DNA of 64,000 bases from Sedimenticola_A sp040506425 (lineage in GTDB: Bacteria; Pseudomonadota; Gammaproteobacteria; Chromatiales; Chromatiaceae): positions 3,038,001-3,102,000 of the forward strand of contig OZ245051.1 of NCBI GenBank assembly GCA_965224515.1. Direction: 5' to 3'. How positions within the stretch are numbered: position 1 is the stretch's first letter; every line of letters starts with the position of its first letter. Position numbers and translations under genes: made by a program. Below the pieces are notes generated by a model that was not told where the DNA came from, did no database searches, and was given only the letters and a program-made list of their open reading frames with translations. Below are positions 54,176-63,399 of this stretch, in pieces.

Positions 54176-57100
54176 ATGGCTACCAACCCAATGAATGAAA
54201 CCGCTCTGGTCAACAACGGCGCTATGTCAAAAAGCCTTACATCCGGCAAGGCGCAGGTAATCAATATCGCGCCAGGCGACCATTACCGCATTGTTGAAAA
54301 TCAAAACGGTAAGCTGGCCCTCAAGGACAACCTCGTTGCCAAGAGAGTCGGTGACGACCTGGTAGTCACCTACGCTGACGGAACCGAAGTCATTATCGAA
54401 GACTACTTCGTTACCTGCGCCGATCAAAGTTGCAGCGCAACCTTTGCCGCTGATGAAGCTGCTGGCTATGATCTGCCGGCAGATGCAACCGGTGCTGCAA
54501 CGGGTGACGGCTCATCCATGGTCTACGCACACGGTAACAGCGAAACCCTCATGGGCATGGCCCAGGGCAACGGTGCAATGCAGTCAGCACTGACCGCAGG
54601 TACCCTGGATGCAGGGCTGCTCACCTACATACCGGCAGGGGCTGGTATGGGGATGGGTGTCGGGCTGTTGGGTCTTGCTGGTGCAGGCGTTGCTGCCGGT
54701 GGTGGCGGAGGAGGCGGTGGTTCCACACCAGACACCACCCCGCCAGAGCCACCTGTAATCAATGATCCAACCGTCAATAACGACGGCACCATAACCATCA
54801 CCGGTACGGCCGAGCCTGGCACCACGGTGACGGTGACTCTACCCGACGGTACGACCATTGATGACATCCCAGTGGGACCTGACGGAACTTACGGACCGGT
54901 CACCTCAGATGACCCGCAGACCAGTGGTCCTATTACCGTCGTTGCAACCGACCCTGCCGGTAATCCATCTGATCCGACAGAGACCCCTTACACCGACATC
55001 ACGCCACCGGCGGCACCGTCTACCCCGACGGTCGACACCAACCCTGACGGCACCATCACCATCACCGGCACGGCAGAACCCGGCACCACTGTAACGGTGA
55101 CACTTCCCGACGGCACGACCATTGATGACATCCCAGTGGGACCTGATGGAAGTTATGGCCCCGTCACATCAGATGATCCTCAGCCCAGTGGCCCTATTAC
55201 TGTCGTTGCGACCGACCCGGCGGGTAATCCATCTGATCCGACAGAGACCCCTTACACCGACATCACGCCACCGGCGGCACCGTCTACCCCGACGGTCGAC
55301 ACCAACCCTGACGGCACCATCACCATCACCGGCAAGGCAGAACCCGGTAGCACTGTAACGGTGACACTTCCCGACGGCACGACCATCGATGACATCCCTG
55401 TGGGACCTGACGGAAATTATGGCCCAGTCACATCAGATGATCCTCAGCCCAGTGGCCCTATTACTGTCGTTACGACCGACCCGGCGGGTAATCCATCTGA
55501 TCCGACAGAGACCCCTTACACCGACATCACAGCGCCTGAAGCGCCAACTGTCGACACGGTCACGGTCAACGCTGACGGTACCGTGAGTGTCAGTGGCACG
55601 GCGGAGCCCGAGTCCACCGTCACCGTCACCTTCCCGGATGGCGATAGCGGCACCTTCACCACCGATGCCGACGGCAACTATGGCCCGATCACCTCCGATA
55701 CACCCCAGACCTCTGGTGACATCGAGGCCACGGCCACAGATGCGGCGAACAACACCTCGCCGACCACCACCGAGCCCTACACCGACACCACAGCGCCCGA
55801 AGCGCCAACTGTCGACACGGTCACGGTCAACGCTGACGGTACCGTGAGTGTCAGTGGCACGGCGGAGCCCGAGTCCACCGTCACCGTCACCTTCCCGGAT
55901 GGCGATAGCAGCACCTTCACCACCGATGCCGACGGCAACTACGGCCCGATCACCTCCGATACACCCCAGACCTCTGGTGACATCGAGGCCACGGCCACAG
56001 ATGCGGCGAACAACACCTCGCCGACCACCACCGAGCCCTACACCGACACCACAGCGCCTGAAGCGCCAACTGTCGACACGGTCACGGTCAACGCTGACGG
56101 TACCGTGAGTGTCAGTGGCACGGCGGAGCCCGAGTCCACCGTCACCGTCACCTTCCCGGATGGCGATAGCGGCACCTTCACCACCGATGCCGATGGCAAC
56201 TACGGCCCGATCACCTCCGATACACCCCAGACCTCTGGTGACATTGAGGCCACGGCCACAGATGCGGCGAACAACACCTCGCCGACCACCACCGAGCCCT
56301 ACACCGACACCACAGCGCCTGAAGCGCCAACTGTCGACACGGTCACGGTCAACGCTGACGGTACCGTGAGTGTCAGTGGCACGGCGGAGCCCGAGTCCAC
56401 CGTCACCGTCACCTTCCCGGATGGCGATAGCAGCACCTTCACCACCGATGCCGACGGCAACTACGGCCCGATCACCTCCGATACACCCCAGACCTCTGGT
56501 GACATCGAGGCCACGGCCACAGATGCGGCGAACAACACCTCGCCGACCACCACCGAGCCCTACACCGACACCACAGCGCCTGAAGCGCCAACTGTCGACA
56601 CGGTCACGGTCAACGCTGACGGTACCGTGAGTGTCAGTGGCACGGCGGAGCCCGAGTCCACCGTCACCGTCACCTTCCCGGATGGCGATAGCGGCACCTT
56701 CACCACCGATGCCGATGGCAACTACGGCCCGATCACCTCCGATACACCCCAGACCTCTGGTGACATTGAGGCCACGGCCACAGATGCGGCGAACAACACC
56801 TCGCCGACCACCACCGAGCCCTACACCGACACCACAGCGCCTGAAGCGCCAACTGTCGACACGGTCACGGTCAACGCTGACGGTACCGTGAGTGTCAGTG
56901 GCACGGCGGAGCCCGAGTCCACCGTCACCGTCACCTTCCCGGATGGCGATAGCGGCACCTTCACCACCGATGCCGACGGCAACTACGGCCCGATCACCTC
57001 CGATACACCCCAGACCTCTGGTGACATCGAGGCCACGGCCACAGATGTGGCGAACAACACCTCGCCGACCACCACCGAGCCCTACACCGACACCACAGCG

Positions 57101-58549
57101 CCCGAAGCGCCAACTGTCGACACGGTCACGGTCAACGCTGACGGTACCGTGAGTGTCAGTGGCACGGCGGAGCCCGAGTCCACCGTCACCGTCACCTTCC
57201 CGGATGGCGATAGCGGCACCTTCACCACCGATGCCGACGGCAACTACGGCCCGATCACCTCCGATACACCCCAGACCTCTGGTGACATCAAGGCCACGGC
57301 TACGGATGCGGCGAACAACACCTCGCCGATCACCACCGAGCCCTACACCGACACCACAGCGCCTGAAGCGCCAACTCTTGTCACCGTAGCCGATGATCAG
57401 GGTGGGATTACTGGAAACCTAGCCAACAACGACACCACCGACGATACCCTGCCGGTGGTGAATGTGACGCTGCCTGCCACGGGCCTGCTACCGGGAGATG
57501 TAGTGAATCTCTACGACGGTACAACGATTGTTGGCACCTATACGCTTACCCAGACTGATATCACGAACCGTACGGCTTCGGTCACGCCGACCATTCCACT
57601 GGCTGATGGGTCTCATACCCTCTCGACAACCATTGAGGATGAGGCAGGCAATGAATCCGCATCATCGGCGTCCATGTCCATAGAGGTAGATACAACTGCT
57701 CCAGAGATCACCAGTGTGGAGATTAGCGCGGCAACAATGGATCAAGCCAATCCATATACTATTGATACTGGGGACAAAATCTCCTTTGAAGTCATATTTG
57801 ACGAATTGGTTACTGTTGATACCACCAATGGCACCCCTCTGATCGGGATTAAAGTCGGGAACGACACAGTAGATGCAAATTATGTCAGTGGTACGGGCAG
57901 CGATACGCTGACTTTCGAATTACCTGTACTCGAATCTCACTTTGACCATGATGGTGTTTCAATTAACGCTAACGCCCTTGATTTAAATGGCGGCAGCATC
58001 ACCACCGATTACGGGTTGGATGTATCTACGGACCATGATGCAGTGGTATCAGATCCTGATTATCGGGTGGATGCGATTGACCTGGGTACGAATGGTTTGC
58101 TTATTCACGGCTACCAGGCAGATGCAAAGTGGTATTTTGCCTGGGACAAAAATGGGGATGGGGTCCACAGCAGTGGCTATGATAAAGGTACTTGGACTCA
58201 AGCCAATGCCCTGGACGGTAGTCAGGATGCCAACGCCCAGGCTACTCTGAATTTCCCCAGTGGTGGTGAGGATCCGCGTGTATTCGGATTGAGGCCAGGA
58301 ACTGCAGTCGATGATGGGCCGACTGTAAACACCACCTACGACGGCCTGTTGGCATTATGGGATGCACACAATGGTAGCGGCACTGGTACAGGGGGTACTG
58401 CGAGTTTTAACGGCTGGTTTGATGGTACTTACCATGGGGACACCCAGGGAACCGGGGCTGGTTATTATGTAGCTATCAACATTGGAACGGGTCAAGTCTA
58501 CAACGCTGCTGTTGGTGTACCGACATATATTGCTTATGAAGTGCTGTGA
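54176..58549 (+). CDS. BapA/LapA-like secreted adhesin with ten tandem Ig-like repeats
   Basis: This protein of about 1457 residues is the presumed substrate of the adjacent type I system. An N-terminal BapA-prefix-like beta domain (VINIAPGDHYRIVENQ..., GDDLVVTYADGTEVIIEDYF) is followed by an Ala/Gly-rich segment with eight Gly in a row. Ten Ig-like repeats follow: three of 88 residues and seven of 87. Two further diverged Ig-like domains and a C-terminal domain with an EF-hand-like DKNGDGVHSSGYDKG end it. There are no RTX nonapeptides (GGxGxDxxx). The C-terminal 60-80 residues are the likely secretion signal. The ATG at 54176 has a GGAG ribosome site; an ATG at 54155 is in frame. Confidence 0.9.
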   Translation: MATNPMNETALVNNGAMSKSLTSGKAQVINIAPGDHYRIVENQNGKLALKDNLVAKRVGDDLVVTYADGTEVIIEDYFVTCADQSCSATFAADEAAGYDLPADATGAATGDGSSMVYAHGNSETLMGMAQGNGAMQSALTAGTLDAGLLTYIPAGAGMGMGVGLLGLAGAGVAAGGGGGGGGSTPDTTPPEPPVINDPTVNNDGTITITGTAEPGTTVTVTLPDGTTIDDIPVGPDGTYGPVTSDDPQTSGPITVVATDPAGNPSDPTETPYTDITPPAAPSTPTVDTNPDGTITITGTAEPGTTVTVTLPDGTTIDDIPVGPDGSYGPVTSDDPQPSGPITVVATDPAGNPSDPTETPYTDITPPAAPSTPTVDTNPDGTITITGKAEPGSTVTVTLPDGTTIDDIPVGPDGNYGPVTSDDPQPSGPITVVTTDPAGNPSDPTETPYTDITAPEAPTVDTVTVNADGTVSVSGTAEPESTVTVTFPDGDSGTFTTDADGNYGPITSDTPQTSGDIEATATDAANNTSPTTTEPYTDTTAPEAPTVDTVTVNADGTVSVSGTAEPESTVTVTFPDGDSSTFTTDADGNYGPITSDTPQTSGDIEATATDAANNTSPTTTEPYTDTTAPEAPTVDTVTVNADGTVSVSGTAEPESTVTVTFPDGDSGTFTTDADGNYGPITSDTPQTSGDIEATATDAANNTSPTTTEPYTDTTAPEAPTVDTVTVNADGTVSVSGTAEPESTVTVTFPDGDSSTFTTDADGNYGPITSDTPQTSGDIEATATDAANNTSPTTTEPYTDTTAPEAPTVDTVTVNADGTVSVSGTAEPESTVTVTFPDGDSGTFTTDADGNYGPITSDTPQTSGDIEATATDAANNTSPTTTEPYTDTTAPEAPTVDTVTVNADGTVSVSGTAEPESTVTVTFPDGDSGTFTTDADGNYGPITSDTPQTSGDIEATATDVANNTSPTTTEPYTDTTAPEAPTVDTVTVNADGTVSVSGTAEPESTVTVTFPDGDSGTFTTDADGNYGPITSDTPQTSGDIKATATDAANNTSPITTEPYTDTTAPEAPTLVTVADDQGGITGNLANNDTTDDTLPVVNVTLPATGLLPGDVVNLYDGTTIVGTYTLTQTDITNRTASVTPTIPLADGSHTLSTTIEDEAGNESASSASMSIEVDTTAPEITSVEISAATMDQANPYTIDTGDKISFEVIFDELVTVDTTNGTPLIGIKVGNDTVDANYVSGTGSDTLTFELPVLESHFDHDGVSINANALDLNGGSITTDYGLDVSTDHDAVVSDPDYRVDAIDLGTNGLLIHGYQADAKWYFAWDKNGDGVHSSGYDKGTWTQANALDGSQDANAQATLNFPSGGEDPRVFGLRPGTAVDDGPTVNTTYDGLLALWDAHNGSGTGTGGTASFNGWFDGTYHGDTQGTGAGYYVAINIGTGQVYNAAVGVPTYIAYEVL
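54737..55530 (+). repeat. Type A Ig-like repeats, three copies of 264 bp
   Basis: The copies start at about 54737, 55001 and 55265. Each encodes PPAAPSTPTVDTNPDGTITITGTAEPGTTVTVTLPDGTTIDDIPVGPDG..., with copies 2 and 3 nearly identical in DNA and copy 1 more diverged at its start. All stay in frame. Confidence 0.93.
55531..57357 (+). repeat. Type B Ig-like repeats, seven copies of 261 bp
   Basis: Copies start at 55531, 55792, 56053, 56314, 56575, 56836 and 57097. Each encodes APEAPTVDTVTVNADGTVSVSGTAEPESTVTVTFPDGDSGTF..., with only a few base changes between copies. Copies 2-3 and 4-5 share the same private variants, suggesting a 522-bp block duplication. Confidence 0.95.
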
Positions 58550-59101
58550 GCGGGATGTTCGGGATACAAGGCATATAAGAGTTCATTTATTAATGCTGAT
58601 GACGCCAATGATCAAAAGCGATGAGGGGAGGCAAGAGGCTCCACTGCCATTGAGTGTACCGACCTCATTGGAGATGGGTGATTCAGATCACCCGCGCCAC
58701 CAGCATATAGTGACTACCAGACGCGGGATATCCTGTTGTAGGAGACAGTGTTTTGTGAGTGGATCAGGACATCACCAACGTAGTGCTCTAAGTGTGAAGA
58801 ATTAAGGAAACAGAACAAAGCTCATGCACCTGGATCAGGCGCATGAGAAGGCCATATCACAGGAAGGCGACAAGAGAATTATTCGCCTGTTATCCTGTCG
58901 AAATCACCGGATTTTATTTGACGATTGGGATGAAAACGGATTTGATCCAAAGTCGATGCAAAAATGCATAACTATGGATTATACTGTCGAACGTAAATGC
59001 ATTTTAAAAATGGACAATGATTGAATACGGGATATCGTCTAAATAAGCCATTACTTATGAATGCCGTTAGCCGGAAAAATCAACAATGATGAGAGGAAAC
59101 A
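58550..59101 (+). other. Region between the adhesin and OmpA-family genes
   Basis: This is about 550 bases. It holds one possible small frame (58824-59024) and no recognised RNA or repeat. The OmpA-family promoter is presumably in its right half; a GAGAGGAAAC ribosome site precedes that gene. No terminator for the adhesin gene was seen. Confidence 0.5.
58824..59024 (+). CDS. Doubtful 66-residue ORF
   Basis: This frame (MHLDQAHEKAISQEGDKRII...) is hydrophilic and has no recognised relatives. The only support is an uninterrupted frame; the AAGGAAAC ahead of it is about 15 bases from the ATG. It may well be chance. Confidence 0.25.
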   Translation: MHLDQAHEKAISQEGDKRIIRLLSCRNHRILFDDWDENGFDPKSMQKCITMDYTVERKCILKMDND

Positions 59102-59848
59102 ATGAAAACAATCGAACTTAAAAAGACCGCTGCACTTCTGATTCCTGTTGCCGCCATGGGACTGGCCATGCAGGTTCAGGCTGCTGATATGAAACCCGTT
59201 GCCAACGACTCTTCCAAAATGGTTGTAGTTGACTCATCCGGCAACTGCGTATTGAGCGCCGATGGCCGTGCTGCCATGGCGCCAGAGTGCGGTCTGATGG
59301 AGGCCATGGCTCCTGAAGGTGATGCTGACGGCGACGGCGTTGTCGACAGCAAGGACCAGTGCCCCAACACACCAGCTGGTGCCCCGGTTGATGCACGCGG
59401 TTGCGCCCTGGATTCAGATGGCGACGGCGTGAAGGACTACAAAGATAAGTGCCCAGGTACCCGCAAGGGCGCCAAGGTTGATATGAACGGCTGCGAGATC
59501 ATCGACAGCATCACCATCGACCTGACCAGCGACGAGTTCGATTTCGACAGCGCCAAGTTGAAACCTGCCATGCAGTCCGCCCTGAATGACGTGGCTGCCC
59601 GCGTTAACGCTTCTGCCGGTGATGAGTCTCTGATGATTGTCGGTCACACCGACAGCGTTGGCCGTGACGCCTACAACCAGGGCCTCTCCGAGCGTCGTGC
59701 TCAGTCTGTGGCTGACTATTTGGCAGGCCAGGGCATCAGCGCTTCCAAAATGTCCACCATGGGTAAAGGCGAGACCTCTCCGATTGCCGATAACGGCTCT
59801 GCCGAAGGTCGCGCCAAGAACCGCCGCGTTGAGATCATGACCCGTTAA
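59102..59848 (+). CDS. OmpA-family outer-membrane/peptidoglycan-binding protein with TSP3 repeats
   Basis: This 248-residue protein has a signal peptide (MKTIELKKTAALLIPVAAMGLAMQVQA). Two thrombospondin type 3 repeats follow (DADGDGVVDSKDQCPNTP and DSDGDGVKDYKDKCPGT), predicted to bind calcium. The OmpA C-terminal domain (LMIVGHTDSVGRDAYNQGLSERRAQSV...NRRVEI) binds peptidoglycan. There is no beta-barrel, so it probably tethers to the wall from the periplasm. The codon bias suggests high expression. A strong GAGAGGAAAC ribosome site and its own terminator show it to be monocistronic. Confidence 0.93.
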   Translation: MKTIELKKTAALLIPVAAMGLAMQVQAADMKPVANDSSKMVVVDSSGNCVLSADGRAAMAPECGLMEAMAPEGDADGDGVVDSKDQCPNTPAGAPVDARGCALDSDGDGVKDYKDKCPGTRKGAKVDMNGCEIIDSITIDLTSDEFDFDSAKLKPAMQSALNDVAARVNASAGDESLMIVGHTDSVGRDAYNQGLSERRAQSVADYLAGQGISASKMSTMGKGETSPIADNGSAEGRAKNRRVEIMTR

Positions 59849-59895
59849 TAGGGTTTTGATCATGGGGACGTTCGCGTCCCTTGTTAAATAAAAAA

Positions 59896-59926
59896 CCGGG
59901 CTGCAGCAATGCAGCACGGTTTTTTT
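59896..59926 (+). terminator. Intrinsic terminator of the OmpA-family gene
   Basis: A 9-bp stem with one G-A mismatch (59896-59904 with 59911-59919), loop AGCAAT, is followed by seven T, and preceded by an A-run. Confidence 0.88.
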
Positions 59927-59932
59927 ATCTCC

Positions 59933-60192
59933 GTAGGTCGGCCTTCAGGCCGACAATTGGCGTTGGAGTTGGGCTGAAGCCCAACCTACAAAGGCGCAGG
60001 GTGAGTTGCCCGTAGGTCGGCCTTCAGGCCGATAATCGGCGTTGGAGTCGGGCTAAAGCCCGACCTACAAAGGCGCAGGGTGAGTTGCCCGTAGGTCGGC
60101 CTTCAGGCCGACAATCGGCGTTGGAGTCGGGCTGAAGCCCGACCTACAAAGGCGTAGGGTGAGTTGCCCGTAGGTCGGCCTTCAGGCCGACA
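59933..60192. repeat. REP/BIME array 1: three and a third 79-bp units
   Basis: Units start at 59933, 60012, 60091 and 60170. Each has a GTAGGTCGGCCTTCAGGCCGAC palindrome, a 13-base spacer, the inverse GTCGGGCTGAAGCCCGACCTAC and a linker AAAGGCGCAGGGTGAGTTGCCC. The fourth stops after the first palindrome. Confidence 0.95.
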
Positions 60193-60203
60193 AATAGTTT
60201 GGC

Positions 60204-60240
60204 ATGTTTGGTAAAATATGACTATTATTTTACCAAACAT
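60204..60240. promoter_or_regulatory. Perfect palindrome, 15-bp arms: likely operator of the nucleotidyltransferase gene
   Basis: ATGTTTGGTAAAATA (60204-60218), a 7-base spacer, then the exact reverse complement TATTTTACCAAACAT (60226-60240). It ends 18 bases before the gene start, within the expected promoter. No T-run follows, and the position before a start codon argues against a terminator. Confidence 0.7.
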
Positions 60241-60258
60241 TTTATGTGGGACTATTTC

Positions 60259-61335
60259 ATGAGCAAATCTTCTTTTTCCGCTACTCGATTAGATTTGATA
60301 GCAAAAACTTTTTACAGTGAAGCGGTGGAGAAGGCTTTTACACAGGGTGTGGTTGATCCTCTACCCCCTGGCAATATTTCCATGGAGTCCAGAGAACGGG
60401 GAGGAATGTATGCCCGATGGCGTCGGATTGGGCCGGGTGGGAAACCACTCGCACCGCAATACCTGGGACCAGAGGGCGGAGATAGGCATCTTGAAGCGAT
60501 TGCCAGTTATGACGAATTGTCGAGCATTGCCAGGTCAGCGAAGGTGTTACGCGATTTTGGGTTTGCTACAGAAGATAATCTCTCTGCTGTGACTCTTGCC
60601 GCTTTTCACAATGCTGGTGTTTTTTCCGGCGGTGGTGTGCTTGTGGGTACCCGGGCCTTCAGGTGTCTTACCAATTACCTGGGATTCAAGGTCAGACCTG
60701 TTTTGACAACCCAGGATATCGATATTGCACGGGGAGACAGAATAGCTCTTGGACTGCCGTTTCCCAAGGGTGGAATGTATGACATTCTCAAACAGACTGG
60801 TCTTCAGTTTTCTGAAGTTCCAGGACTTGACCATCGAACACCCGCCACGGCGTGGAAAGTGCGGGGCAGGGAACTGAAAGTCGATCTTCTGGTTCCCGGT
60901 GCCTACTCGTCAAAGCCATATCAGTCCATTGAGATACCTGAGCTGGGCGCCTATGCCACTTCGCTGCCAGGGCTCAAGTATCTAATCAGTGGCAGTATCG
61001 AGACTATTTCAATAGGTAAAACTCAGTTGGTTCCGGTCCGTGTGCCCACACCCGGACGATTTCTTTGGCATAAAATTGCAGTGTCTACGATGAGACCCGC
61101 GGCTTTACGGTCCAAAGCCGAAAAAGACCTGATTCAGGCGGCTTGTCTGGCTGCCTGCATGATCGAGTCGGACTCGGATGAACTCTACACTGCAGTCGAT
61201 AAAATGCCAAAATGGATGCGCAATAGAGTTGAAAACGCGTTTCCGCTTTTCGTCAGGCAGTTTGGTGACAGCCATCGTGACGTGGTGGAATTGATGGCAG
61301 ATTGTGTTGGTATTAGTCTGACGGATATGTTGTGA
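60259..61335 (+). CDS. GSU2403-family nucleotidyltransferase-fold protein (NTP_transf_8)
   Basis: This protein of about 358 residues has a nucleotidyltransferase core: GGGVLVGTRAFRCLTNYLGF, then TTQDIDIARGDRI, with the D-x-D metal pair, and a further Asp in ELKVDLLVPG. The N-terminus has the family's RERGGMYARWRRIGPGGKPLAPQYLGPEGG. Its substrate is unknown; NTase-fold proteins include toxins (AbiEii/MenT-like) and RNA modifiers. The ATG at 60259 is chosen since the frame upstream (TTG at 60199) crosses the palindrome; an ATG at 60244 is also possible. No partner gene is adjacent. It lies between two REP arrays. Confidence 0.8.
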   Translation: MSKSSFSATRLDLIAKTFYSEAVEKAFTQGVVDPLPPGNISMESRERGGMYARWRRIGPGGKPLAPQYLGPEGGDRHLEAIASYDELSSIARSAKVLRDFGFATEDNLSAVTLAAFHNAGVFSGGGVLVGTRAFRCLTNYLGFKVRPVLTTQDIDIARGDRIALGLPFPKGGMYDILKQTGLQFSEVPGLDHRTPATAWKVRGRELKVDLLVPGAYSSKPYQSIEIPELGAYATSLPGLKYLISGSIETISIGKTQLVPVRVPTPGRFLWHKIAVSTMRPAALRSKAEKDLIQAACLAACMIESDSDELYTAVDKMPKWMRNRVENAFPLFVRQFGDSHRDVVELMADCVGISLTDML

Positions 61336-61382
61336 ACGGGATAATGTGGTCATTCCGGTGCTTGCTGGAATCCATTTCCTTC

Positions 61383-61845
61383 GCAGGTCGGCCTTCAGGC
61401 CGACAATCGACGTTGGAGTCGGGCTGAAGCCCGACCTACAAAGGCGCAGGGTGGGTTGCCCGCAGGTCGGCCTTCAGGCCGACAATCGGCGTTGGAGTCG
61501 GGGTGAAGCCCGACCTACAAAGGCGCAGGGTGGGTTGCCCGAAGGTCGGCCTTCAGGCCGACAATCGACGTTGGAGTCGGGCTGAAGCCCGACCTACAAA
61601 GGCGCAGGGTGGGTTGCCCGCAGGTCGGCCTTCAGGCCGACAATCGGCGTTGGAGTCGGGGTGAAGCCCGACCTACAAAGGCGCAGGGTGGGTTGCCCGC
61701 AGGTCGGCCTTCAGGCCGACAATTGACGTTGGAATCGGGCTGAAGCCCGACCTACAAAGGCGCAGGGTGGGTTGCCCGTAGGTCGGCCTTCAGGCCGACA
61801 ATCGGCGTTGGAGTCGGGCTAAAGCCCGACCTACAAAGGTAGGAT
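61383..61845. repeat. REP/BIME array 2: six 79-bp units
   Basis: Units start at 61383, 61462, 61541, 61620, 61699 and 61778; the last is cut in its linker. The linker is AAAGGCGCAGGGTGGGTTGCCC. Variant bases alternate: units 1 and 3 have CGACG/GGGCTG, units 2 and 4 have CGGCG/GGGGTG. Confidence 0.96.
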
Positions 61846-61896
61846 GAATTCCCCAACAGGGTGGGTTAGCGACAGCGTAACCCACCGCTTTCCCGA

Positions 61897-63264
61897 TCAG
61901 ATCGCCTTGGCCTGCTCAACTGCATTGCCGATGTAGCTGCCGGGGGTCATCTCCCGCAGCCGGGCCTTCGCCTCTTCGGGCATATCCAGGCCATCGACAA
62001 ATATCCGTAACTGCTCCGGGGTAATGCGCTGTCCGCGGGTCAGCTCTTTGAGCTTCTCATAGGGCTTCTCGATGCCGTAACGGCGCATCACGGTCTGAAT
62101 GGGCTCGGCGAGTACTTCCCAGTTGTCGTCCAGGTCGGCGGCAAGCCGCTCAGTATTGGCTTCAAGTTTGCCGATACCGCGCATTACCGACTGCAGGGCA
62201 ATGGTGGTGTAAGCAAAACCCACACCCATGTTGCGCAGCACAGTGGAGTCGGTGAGATCGCGCTGCCAGCGGGATACGGGCAGTTTCATGGCCAGATGAT
62301 CGAACAGGGCGTTGGCGATACCCAGGTTGCCTTCACCGTTCTCGAAATCGATGGGGTTGACCTTGTGGGGCATGGTGGAGGAGCCCACTTCACCGGCAAT
62401 GGTCCTCTGCTTGAAGTAGCCGATTGAAATGTAGCTCCAGACGTCGCGGCAGAAGTCGATGACGATATTGTTGAAGCGGGCAACCGCATCGAACAGTTCC
62501 GCCATGTAGTCGTGGGGCTCGATCTGGATGGTGTAGGGATTCCAGTCCAGACCCAGGGATTCTACAAACTGCTGCGCGAAGCCCTGCCAGTCCAGCTCGG
62601 GGTAGGCTGAGAGGTGGGCGTTGTAATTGCCTACCGCACCGTTGATCTTACCCATGATGCTGACGTTGGCCACCTGGTCGCGCTGGCGCTGCAGGCGATG
62701 AACCACGTTGGCCATCTCCTTGCCCAGTGTGGAAGGGGAGGCAGGCTGGCCGTGGGTGCGGGACAGCATGGGCTTGTCGGCATGTTCATGGGCCAACTGC
62801 TTGATCGCCTTGATCAGTTCTTCCATCTGGGGGATCAGTACCTGTCCGCGGCCTTCACGCAGCATCAGGGCGTGGGAGAGGTTGTTGATATCTTCAGAGG
62901 TGCAGGCGAAGTGGATGAATTCGCTGATCGCTTCCAGCTCTTCGTTGCCCGCGATCTTCTCTTTCAGAAAATACTCAACCGCCTTGACGTCGTGGTTGGT
63001 GGTACGTTCGATATTTTTTACGCGCTGGGCGTCTTCGTCGCTGAATTTATCGACAATATTGTTGAGAATATTGTTGGCGTGCACGCTCAGGGGCGGAACC
63101 TCATCAATACCACTGTGATTGGAGAGGGCCTGGAGCCAGCGCACCTCAACGAGTACACGGTGGCGTATCAGACCATATTCACTGAAGATGGGACGCAGGT
63201 CTTCTGTTTTGCTGCCATATCGTCCATCGACCGGGGAGACGGCGGTAAGGGTCGAGAGTTCCAT
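61897..63264 (-). CDS. purB: Adenylosuccinate lyase (PurB)
   Basis: This 455-residue enzyme (E. coli 456) cleaves adenylosuccinate and SAICAR in purine synthesis. The family signature is SSTMPHKVNPIDFEN; the catalytic His region is SRTHGQPASPSTLGKEM, and the substrate loop FIHFACTSEDINN. The ATG at 63264 (MELSTLTAVSPVDGRY) has an AGGAA ribosome site; the frame is open to 63441 only because it runs through a REP unit. It converges with the NTase gene across REP array 2 and has REP array 3 just upstream. Confidence 0.97.
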   Translation of the reverse strand: MELSTLTAVSPVDGRYGSKTEDLRPIFSEYGLIRHRVLVEVRWLQALSNHSGIDEVPPLSVHANNILNNIVDKFSDEDAQRVKNIERTTNHDVKAVEYFLKEKIAGNEELEAISEFIHFACTSEDINNLSHALMLREGRGQVLIPQMEELIKAIKQLAHEHADKPMLSRTHGQPASPSTLGKEMANVVHRLQRQRDQVANVSIMGKINGAVGNYNAHLSAYPELDWQGFAQQFVESLGLDWNPYTIQIEPHDYMAELFDAVARFNNIVIDFCRDVWSYISIGYFKQRTIAGEVGSSTMPHKVNPIDFENGEGNLGIANALFDHLAMKLPVSRWQRDLTDSTVLRNMGVGFAYTTIALQSVMRGIGKLEANTERLAADLDDNWEVLAEPIQTVMRRYGIEKPYEKLKELTRGQRITPEQLRIFVDGLDMPEEAKARLREMTPGSYIGNAVEQAKAI

Positions 63265-63399
63265 GTGATTCCTGTGTTTATTGGTTGTCGAACAAAGGGC
63301 AGAATTATAGCACTCTGGTGGGTAGTGGTAAGTGGATAGTTGGAAAACTACTCTGAAATCCCCATCTGTGGTCTCAGATAACGGCTTTGCGGCTGTTCT

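Noticed and set aside
55587..57389. A series of identical 86-residue frames, one per 261 bp
   Set aside because: They are out-of-frame shadows of the adhesin repeats.
60199..60258. Longer NTase start at TTG 60199
   Set aside because: It would translate the palindrome; ATG codons at 60244 and 60259 fit better.
62614..63339. 241-residue plus-strand frame
   Set aside because: Antisense to purB, without any recognised domain.
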